Position numbers and translations under genes: made by a program. A model generated the notes under the pieces. It was given only the letters and a program-made list of their open reading frames with translations. It did not search any database and had not been told where the DNA came from. From the NCBI RefSeq assembly GCF_025753815.1, contig NZ_JAOWRF010000003.1, forward strand, positions 1 through 32,184: a stretch of DNA of 32,184 nt, read 5' to 3'. Of this stretch, positions 22,763 to 28,213 are shown in pieces (position 1 is the first letter of the stretch; each line of letters starts with the position of its first letter). Origin of the DNA: Plectonema radiosum NIES-515 (lineage in GTDB: Bacteria; Cyanobacteriota; Cyanobacteriia; Cyanobacteriales; Nostocaceae).

Positions 22763-23065
22763 ATGGAAAGTCTTACAGCATCGCCGCAAATCTGCGCCCA
22801 CGTATTTGTTACCGGGAGAGTTCAAGGAGTAGGTTATCGCTACGCTACTGTTGATACAGCTAGCGAGTTAGGATTGCACGGCTGGGTGCGAAATCTCCCT
22901 GACAATCGCGTGGAAGCCGTCTTTGAGGGAGCGCAGAATGTTGTAGAACAGATGATTCGCTGGTGTCACGAAGGACCACCTGCTGCGATGGTTCAAGATG
23001 TAGTGGTTGAGTATGAGGAGCCGAAAGGATTGCAGGGATTTGAAGTTAGGCGTTTTTCAATGTAA
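22763..23065 (+). CDS. acyP: Acylphosphatase
   Basis: 100 residues. Hydrolyses acyl phosphates such as carbamoyl phosphate and acetyl phosphate in the cytoplasm. The signature HVFVTGRVQGVGYRYAT (13-29) contains the phosphate-binding Arg26, and GWVRNLPDNRVEAVFEG (40-56) contains the catalytic Asn44. The end LQGFEVRRFSM is typical. I chose the ATG at 22763 (MESLTASP) because it gives the family's usual length. The frame is open further upstream to 22679, but those 28 codons are unlike acylphosphatases and overlap the short GTTAGTT repeats. There is no partner gene on this strand; the MITEs at 23130-23328 follow it. Confidence 0.92.
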   Translation: MESLTASPQICAHVFVTGRVQGVGYRYATVDTASELGLHGWVRNLPDNRVEAVFEGAQNVVEQMIRWCHEGPPAAMVQDVVVEYEEPKGLQGFEVRRFSM

Positions 23066-23129
23066 AAACATTTGTATATTTAAACACTAACCTTTTTGCA
23101 GAAATATTTTTTATCTCACTTCTAGACAT

Positions 23130-23215
23130 TAGACATCGACCGCTCTTTTAATATGCGTTATCCAAAACCATTGTAGAGACGTAGCAGTGCTACGTCTCTT
23201 TTTTACCGATATCTA
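23130..23215. mobile_element. MITE-like element, TAGACATCTGG family (copy 5)
   Basis: About 86 bp. The left end is TAGACATCGACCG and the right end read inward is TAGATATCGGTAAAAA. The interior has TATGCGTTATCCAAAACC, then the core palindrome GTAGAGACG TAGCAGTGCTA CGTCTCT at 23173-23199. It lies back to back with another element at 23230. Confidence 0.65.
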
Positions 23216-23229
23216 TTAATTATTCATTA

Positions 23230-23328
23230 TATCATGTCCGGTAAATTACTTAAATGTAAAGACGTTTCATGGTCACGTCTCTACGACGGTAGGTAGATTT
23301 TTATTACTGTTAATTAAACGGACATAAT
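23230..23328. mobile_element. MITE-like element, ATGTCCG family
   Basis: About 99 bp with inverted ends TATCATGTCCGGTAAATTAC (left) and TATTATGTCCGTTTAATTAA (right, read inward). The core at 23255-23283 is a degenerate form, GTAAAGACGTTTCATGG then TCACGTCTCTAC. The right end is one base from the stop codon of the PxcA/PxcL-family gene. Confidence 0.6.
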
Positions 23329-23329
23329 A

Positions 23330-24181
23330 TTACTCGTCCATCTCTTTTAAGGTAGCTAATGCTGAGGGAGATAAACGACTGAGATAACGGAATATCCAAT
23401 ATTTACATATAGTGTCTAAAATCACAGGAAATGTCGCGATAAATAAAAATATTGCACTTCTATTTGCTGGTATACCTAAATGTTCTGATAATGCTTCTAG
23501 AATAACTTCCCACCCATGTGGGGAGTGGAATCCGACAAATATATCTGTGAATAAAATAATCAAAAAAGCTTTAGCACTGTCACTCAGACCATAAACAATT
23601 TCATCCATAAAAGACTTGACGATCGCAATTTCCCTTTTACTTGTAGTGATGACTACGGCAAAAGCGATTAGTGATATCAAATCAGCAAAAACATTGCTAA
23701 TGGCATTATTGCTTTTACCAATAAATTCTTCAGCTAGTTCAAGTGCTTTGTTTTTGAGTTTTTCTTCTATCACCTCAGAAGAAAGCAGTGGTGCTTGATG
23801 AATAAAATTGTTAAATTTCAGTTGTTGTTCAAAACTCTTTAATTCTTTGAGAGCTTCTTCTTCCATTTCCGAGTTCAGGAAAATTTCGGGTGTATTTTCA
23901 CCTCTAACGCGCTCTAGGATAGGATTTATTAATAATTGCTTAGATAATATTTGCGTTAAAAGCGGTACAAGAACTAGCATTGCCAAAAATTTTACAGCCG
24001 TTCTTGTTCTATTTCTAGATATTAGATAATCTTGAACAAATTGCTGCTCTGATCGCGGATTAAAATCACTTTTTATTTTATTAAATGTTCTGCCAATTGA
24101 CCTAGGTAAAAATCCGGTTTTTTTCATGACAGGTTGAACTTTTTTAACTTCTTCAGGAGATGAATCGGATTGCTTTTTCAC
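23330..24181 (-). CDS. PxcA/CemA family proton extrusion protein (short, PxcL-like)
   Basis: 283 residues. A hydrophilic basic N-terminus (1-58, with GFLPRSIGRTFNKIKSDFNP) is followed by four predicted membrane segments: about 62-81, 165-184 (ADLISLIAFAVVITTS), 205-222 (AFLIILFTDIFVGFHSPHGW) and 243-262 (AIFLFIATFPVILDTICKYW). FHSPHGWE is the hallmark of the CemA/PxcA family. Family members drive light-induced proton export and affect inorganic-carbon uptake. The length fits the shorter PxcL form rather than the roughly 440-residue PxcA of Synechocystis. It is downstream of the carbonic anhydrase gene on the same strand, with a hairpin between. The position next to sbtAB supports a role in carbon acquisition or pH balance. 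Confidence 0.87.
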   Translation of the reverse strand: MKKQSDSSPEEVKKVQPVMKKTGFLPRSIGRTFNKIKSDFNPRSEQQFVQDYLISRNRTRTAVKFLAMLVLVPLLTQILSKQLLINPILERVRGENTPEIFLNSEMEEEALKELKSFEQQLKFNNFIHQAPLLSSEVIEEKLKNKALELAEEFIGKSNNAISNVFADLISLIAFAVVITTSKREIAIVKSFMDEIVYGLSDSAKAFLIILFTDIFVGFHSPHGWEVILEALSEHLGIPANRSAIFLFIATFPVILDTICKYWIFRYLSRLSPSALATLKEMDE

Positions 24182-24237
24182 TTTGTCACTCCTAATTTGT
24201 AGTGGTTCAATTGTTATTTATATTCATTCAAAATTGA

Positions 24238-24284
24238 TAATGGCTAATGAGTAATTTATCCAAATCATTGCTCATTAGCCATTA
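24238..24284 (-). terminator. Perfect 14-bp hairpin between carbonic anhydrase and PxcL-type genes
   Basis: TAATGGCTAATGAG (24238-24251) pairs perfectly with CTCATTAGCCATTA (24271-24284). It lies about 20 bases after the carbonic anhydrase stop on the minus strand. It is followed by TCAATTTTG rather than a strong T-run, so it may only weaken read-through into the next gene. Confidence 0.6.
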
Positions 24285-24302
24285 TGCATTAAGTATTATA
24301 GA

Positions 24303-24977
24303 CTATTCTAAGTGTACACCGATTAAAGGGTTAGGTACAGGGAAAGGGCGATTTTCGATAATTTTAAATTTACCTGTGTTAGCGTCGTAGGCAAAGACTT
24401 CTCCAGTCTCAATCTCATAAATCCAAGCGTGGAGAGTAAGTTTACCGCTGTGAAGTCTAGAGCGAATAACTGGGTAAGTCTCTAGATTTTCTATCTGCGT
24501 TAGGACATTCTGCTCAATTGTGATCTTTAAAAGTTTATCTCCGGTACAATGTTGATAGTTATCTAAGACGAGACGCCGAGTTGCTTCACCATGATGCTTC
24601 AGCCAATCGTAAACTAAAGGCATCTGTTGAGCAAGATTACCTATTTGCAATAGTCCTTTCATCGCTCCGCAGTGAGAATGACCGCAGATAACAATGTCTT
24701 TGATATTCAAAGTTTGAACGGCATATTCTATACCAGCGGCTTCGGCACTATTTGACATTCCATAAGCTGGTATCATATTACCGATATTGCGGATAACAAA
24801 TAATTCACCAGGTTGGCTTTGAGTGATTAAACACGGGTCAATGCGTGAGTCGGAACAAGTGATGAATAAAACTTCTGGACTTTGACCGTGAGATAAATGC
24901 TCAAACATCTCACGGTGCATGGTGAAATAATTATCATGAAACTCGTTCAGTCCAGCAATTATTCTTTTTATTGGCAC
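24303..24977 (-). CDS. Beta-class carbonic anhydrase
   Basis: 224 residues. Interconverts CO2 and bicarbonate. The zinc site and catalytic dyad are clear: FITCSDSRIDP (Cys41, Asp43, Arg45) and VICGHSHCGAMKGLL (His100, Cys103). Also typical is LFVIRNIGNMIPAY. There is no signal peptide. It lacks the long C-terminal extension of the carboxysomal CcaA/IcfA form (about 270 residues), so I do not assign it to the carboxysome. It lies downstream of sbtB on the same strand, separated by 135 bases with two hairpins, and upstream of the PxcL-type gene. It would supply or equilibrate bicarbonate and CO2 after SbtA-driven import. Catalytic function is nearly certain; the cellular site is not. Confidence 0.94.
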   Translation of the reverse strand: MPIKRIIAGLNEFHDNYFTMHREMFEHLSHGQSPEVLFITCSDSRIDPCLITQSQPGELFVIRNIGNMIPAYGMSNSAEAAGIEYAVQTLNIKDIVICGHSHCGAMKGLLQIGNLAQQMPLVYDWLKHHGEATRRLVLDNYQHCTGDKLLKITIEQNVLTQIENLETYPVIRSRLHSGKLTLHAWIYEIETGEVFAYDANTGKFKIIENRPFPVPNPLIGVHLE

Positions 24978-25013
24978 AGTTTAATTACCTCAAAAATATG
25001 TGTTAAGTCTAAT

Positions 25014-25048
25014 TTTTTATCAGCTAAAATTATTTTTACTGATAAAAA
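25014..25048 (-). terminator. AT-rich hairpin upstream of carbonic anhydrase gene
   Basis: TTTTTATCAG (25014-25023) pairs perfectly with CTGATAAAAA (25039-25048). It sits about 40 bases upstream of the carbonic anhydrase start codon, in its leader. It may be a second terminator for sbtAB or a leader structure. Confidence 0.5.
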
Positions 25049-25061
25049 TATCAACTTTTAA

Positions 25062-25097
25062 AGAAAGAGAAACGCAAAAAAGTCACAGCGTCTCTCT
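25062..25097 (-). terminator. Intrinsic terminator after sbtB
   Basis: AGAGAAACGC (25066-25075) pairs with GCGTCTCTCT (25088-25097) with one mismatch and a 12-base loop. On the minus strand the stem is followed by TTCTTTAAAAG and lies 15 bases after the sbtB stop. It would allow sbtAB to be expressed apart from the carbonic anhydrase gene. Confidence 0.6.
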
Positions 25098-25112
25098 AGA
25101 TACAAAGCTTAT

Positions 25113-25406
25113 CTAATGAGCAATCCACTGTGCATCAGAAACAATACACACACCACCAAATTTCTTCAATACTGGTTCGATTGCTTTCACTAATTGATGC
25201 TCTTGTTTTTCGGTACAAATACTCATTACATAGCCATTGGTGAGTGCTTTTGTTGCTAAATCATTCAGGATTCTACCTCTATCGCCTGTGCCTGTAACGT
25301 TCTCAATGATAGTATATCCAGAAACACCCGCTTTTTCCAGAATCTTCAGAACTTGAGGAAGTTCTAAGGAATTGGTAATTATTTCTACTTTCTTGACTAA
25401 TTCCAC
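25113..25406 (-). CDS. sbtB: SbtB, PII-like regulator of the bicarbonate transporter
   Basis: 97 residues with the ferredoxin-like PII fold: VKKVEIITNSLELPQVLKIL, the T-loop region around IENVTGTGDRGRILNDLAT (35-53), VMSICTEKQEHQLVKAIEPV and KKFGGVCIVSDAQWIAH at the end. SbtB trimers bind adenine nucleotides (cAMP, AMP, ADP, ATP, c-di-AMP) and control SbtA in response to carbon and energy state. The gene starts four bases after the sbtA stop, so the two are translationally close. The chain stops at about the point where the redox-sensitive C-terminal Cys loop of the Synechocystis protein would follow; that loop is absent here. Assignment rests on sequence and on sbtA adjacency. Confidence 0.92.
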   Translation of the reverse strand: MELVKKVEIITNSLELPQVLKILEKAGVSGYTIIENVTGTGDRGRILNDLATKALTNGYVMSICTEKQEHQLVKAIEPVLKKFGGVCIVSDAQWIAH

Positions 25407-25410
25407 TTCT

Positions 25411-26394
25411 TTAAACTCCCATGATTTTGATGATATTCATATACAAGGGAATCCCGACAATAATGTTGAAGGGAAAGGTTAGCGCTAAAGCCATAGAAAC
25501 GTACAAACTTGGATTAGCTTCCGGAACTGTCATTCTCATCGCTGCTGGAACCGCTATATAAGAAGCACTTGCACAAAGAACGGCAAACAAAAGGGCATTT
25601 CCTTGAGAAATACCGATGATTTTGGCGATAATTATCCCAATAATTGCATTTGCTACAGGCATAAATATAGAAAATGCAATCAAAAAAGAACCTGTTTTAC
25701 TCAAGTCTTTGATTCTTCTTGCCGCTACCATTCCCATATCTAATAAGAAGAATGATAATGTCCCGTAAAAGATTCCTTGGGTAAATGGTTGCAACTTCTC
25801 CCATCCTTTTTGCCCTGTGAGAATGCCGATAAGTACGCTACCAACTAAGAGAAATACAGAACCATTTAAAAAGGCTTCTCGGAGAACTTCACTCCAAGAA
25901 AATTCGGAATTTTCTGATTCTTTTTCTTTGCTTTTACCAAAAATTCTGACTAAAACAATTCCCACGACAATTGCCGGAGATTCCATCAAGGCTAAAGCAG
26001 CTACCATGTAACCATCTGACTTGATGCTAAGAACTTTAAGAAAAGATTGTGCCGTGATAAATGTGACGGCACTAATTGAACCATAAGTTGCAGCAATAGC
26101 GGCTGCATTATACGCGTCAAGTTTGATTTTTAGGATAAAAAAGGAGTAGACTGGTACTAAAGAAGCCATGACTACAGCTGCTAACAGTGTCAGCCCTATT
26201 TGTGGAGTAATTCCACTTTCTTCAAGTTCATATCCTCCCTTAAACCCAATAGCGAGTAAAAGATAAAGAGAAAACAACTTTGGCAAAGGAGGAGGAATTT
26301 CTAGGTCGGATTTGAGAAAAATTGCTAGCATTCCTAAAAAGAAAAAAAGCACCGGCGGATTTAATATATTCGATAAGATCAGGCTCGAATTCAT
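25411..26394 (-). CDS. sbtA: SbtA, sodium-dependent bicarbonate transporter
   Basis: 327 residues with about ten hydrophobic membrane segments in two repeats of five. Recognisable blocks: LNPPVLFFFLGMLAIFLKSD near the start, LYLLLAIGFKGGYELEESG, ATYGSISAVTFITAQSFL, LMESPAIVVGIVLVR and SASYIAVPAAMRMTVPEANP near the end. It is a high-affinity Na+/HCO3- symporter of the plasma membrane, induced under low carbon in model cyanobacteria. The central cytoplasmic loop (about 150-170, FGKSKEKESENSEFSW) is short, and the protein is somewhat smaller than the roughly 370-residue Synechocystis form. It is the first gene of the sbtA-sbtB pair. A 6-bp-arm palindrome 84-100 bases upstream may be an operator. 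Confidence 0.93.
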   Translation of the reverse strand: MNSSLILSNILNPPVLFFFLGMLAIFLKSDLEIPPPLPKLFSLYLLLAIGFKGGYELEESGITPQIGLTLLAAVVMASLVPVYSFFILKIKLDAYNAAAIAATYGSISAVTFITAQSFLKVLSIKSDGYMVAALALMESPAIVVGIVLVRIFGKSKEKESENSEFSWSEVLREAFLNGSVFLLVGSVLIGILTGQKGWEKLQPFTQGIFYGTLSFFLLDMGMVAARRIKDLSKTGSFLIAFSIFMPVANAIIGIIIAKIIGISQGNALLFAVLCASASYIAVPAAMRMTVPEANPSLYVSMALALTFPFNIIVGIPLYMNIIKIMGV

Positions 26395-26804
26395 GTCTGA
26401 TAACCCCTATGTCTGCAACTGATCGTCAAAAACTTATCAATAAGACAAGCGATCGCTAACCTTTTTGTAACAAATAGTTAACTTGACTAGTTAATATATT
26501 TGAATGATGTGAAGATGTTATGGAGATGATGTGTCAATGTTGTGACACTAACCTCAAGCTTCTCGTTGGTAAAGTTGTTTGGTTGATAATGCCTAAACAA
26601 ATTAGGCAGAAAAAATACCACTACCATTTTTGATAGTATTTATTGTCAAGGAATAATAATTTCTTTTCAGTTATGTATTAAATTAAAAATAAGTGCTGCT
26701 TTTTTGAGATATATTAAGTATATTCCGAAATCCTCCAACCAGGGGTTGTAACTAAGTGTAAAGGAACATTAGTGTTATTAATCTTTTGTTACTAAGTTGT
26801 ATTT
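26395..26804. other. Divergent promoter region between sbtA and the COP23 gene
   Basis: 410 bases without a supported gene. It contains a HIP1 site near 26449, the palindrome at 26478-26494 (separate entry), and an imperfect inverted repeat ATACCACTACCA…TGATAGTAT around 26617-26640. The rest is AT-rich. Promoters for both directions must lie here; none can be fixed by eye. Confidence 0.5.
26478..26494. promoter_or_regulatory. Possible LysR-type operator upstream of sbtA
   Basis: TTAACT-TGACT-AGTTAA is a perfect 6-bp inverted repeat with a 5-base spacer, so it contains the T-N11-A pattern recognised by LysR-type regulators. sbtA is controlled by LysR proteins (NdhR/CcmR type) in model cyanobacteria, so the position is sensible. 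The match is short and could be chance. Confidence 0.35.
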
Positions 26805-27383
26805 ATGAAAATAAAAATATATAGTCAGGTTTTGACTGGGTTTGCACGAGTCTTTGGTATAGCTGGGCTGACTAGTTTAGCGACAAGTGCAATGAATCTA
26901 CCTAGCTATGCTGAAGGCACGACTTTTTACTGCGATAAAAGCAATAGTGTACCGACAACAGTTGTTCGCACCCTAGACGGAAAGAATTTGCCGATTATTC
27001 GCTGGATTACTACCTCTAGCAGTAAGGAATTGACACCTGTACAACGGTGCCAACAGGTGTCTCGGAGATTTCAAAAAAGTTATGACAACGGGACTCTAAG
27101 ATATATCAAAGCCGGTATCCTCAACGGACTGCCAGTGGTGTGCGCTGCGGCTGAAAAAAACGCTGCTTGTACAGATAGAAATTTGTTATTCACTCTCAAA
27201 CCGGGGAGCGATCCCAATGCGACTGCACGTCAATTATTTGATCGTCGTGCTTTGGCAGCTGGAAACGCGACAAATCAATTTGGTGGTGACACAAGCAACG
27301 ATCCGGTGAATATTGATGTGGAAGCGTACTTGTACTTTACATCATCTCAACCGAATGGAGGCACTAAATATTTAAAGATGTAA
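26805..27383 (+). CDS. COP23 domain protein, exported
   Basis: 192 residues. The N-terminus has a basic, hydrophobic signal (KIKIYSQVLTGFARVFGIAG, with cleavage likely after SYA, about residue 36). The mature part has TFYCDKSNSVPTTVVRTLDG, PIIRWITTSSSKELTPVQRC, QQVSRRFQ, the short VVCAAAEKNAACTDRNLLFT block with two or three cysteines, and a tail ending FGGDTSNDPVNIDVEAYLYF. This is the COP23 (circadian oscillating polypeptide, 23 kDa) family of cyanobacterial membrane-associated proteins. The biochemical function is unknown. It is followed 61 bases later, on the same strand, by a trypsin-like protease and a protease-TPR gene; the three probably form one transcription unit. Confidence 0.88.
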   Translation: MKIKIYSQVLTGFARVFGIAGLTSLATSAMNLPSYAEGTTFYCDKSNSVPTTVVRTLDGKNLPIIRWITTSSSKELTPVQRCQQVSRRFQKSYDNGTLRYIKAGILNGLPVVCAAAEKNAACTDRNLLFTLKPGSDPNATARQLFDRRALAAGNATNQFGGDTSNDPVNIDVEAYLYFTSSQPNGGTKYLKM

Positions 27384-27444
27384 TTTACTTGTTTAGGTAG
27401 ATGGCAAGGAGTCATGATGATGAGGAAATAACCCAAAAGATTAA

Positions 27445-28209
27445 ATGAATTGGCGTAAATTTACACTGATTGCCTGTGCGGGCAGTTTATGTATCACGTT
27501 GTCAACATTGGCAATAAATGTCAGTAGTAATAAGTTTGCAAAACCGGAATTATCGGTTACTCAACTATCGATAAAACAGTTGGAGAAGCAAGGGCAAGCT
27601 ATTACCGTGAAGGTAATATCGCAAGATGTCTTGGGGTCAGGGATTTTATTAAAAAGGCAGGGCTACTTTTATACTGTGCTGACGAATGCTCATGTGTTGC
27701 GATCGCAGAACCCCCCCTATCGCATTCAGACAAACGATAATCGGATCTGGGTAGCTGATGTGCCTAAAACTATTCGCTTTGGGCAAAATGATTTGGCTTT
27801 ATTGCAGTTCCGCAGCACTGGCATTATTTATAGTGTGGCATCTTTTGGTTCTTCACCGGCGGTGGGGGATGAAGTATTTGCTGGTGGTTTTCCCTCTCAA
27901 GAAGAGGGAACTGGAAAAAAAGGCTTTACATTCACTACTGGTAAAATATCTCTGAGGCTGCACAAAGCTTTGGAGGGAGGATATCAGTTTGGCTATACCA
28001 ATGATATCGAAAAGGGTATGAGCGGCGGACCATTGTTAAATCGTCGTGGTGAAGTTGTGGGTGTAAATGGAATGCACGCATATCCACTATGGGATGCACC
28101 TTCTGTGTTTGCTGATGGTTCGGAAGCTGACGCAGCTTTGCACAAAAAAATTACTCACCTTAGTTGGGCTGTACCCATAGAGACTGTTATTAAGTTTATT
28201 GGAGATTAA
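27445..28209 (+). CDS. Exported trypsin-like (S1-family) serine protease
   Basis: 254 residues. Residues 5-25 (KFTLIACAGSLCITLSTLAI) form a signal or anchor. The catalytic triad is visible: LTNAHVL (His83), GQNDLALLQF (Asp117) and EKGMSGGPLLN (Ser193), with GGFPSQEEG and YTNDIEKGMSGGP giving the S1 pocket region. There is no PDZ domain, unlike DegP/HtrA. It acts outside the cytoplasm, probably in the periplasm; the substrate is unknown. The gene sits between the COP23 gene and a protease-TPR gene. The latter starts four bases after this stop, indicating translational coupling. The two proteases share similar cores (YTVLTNAHV against YTVLTAAHV), so they probably arose by duplication. Confidence 0.9.
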   Translation: MNWRKFTLIACAGSLCITLSTLAINVSSNKFAKPELSVTQLSIKQLEKQGQAITVKVISQDVLGSGILLKRQGYFYTVLTNAHVLRSQNPPYRIQTNDNRIWVADVPKTIRFGQNDLALLQFRSTGIIYSVASFGSSPAVGDEVFAGGFPSQEEGTGKKGFTFTTGKISLRLHKALEGGYQFGYTNDIEKGMSGGPLLNRRGEVVGVNGMHAYPLWDAPSVFADGSEADAALHKKITHLSWAVPIETVIKFIGD

Positions 28210-28213
28210 AGCA

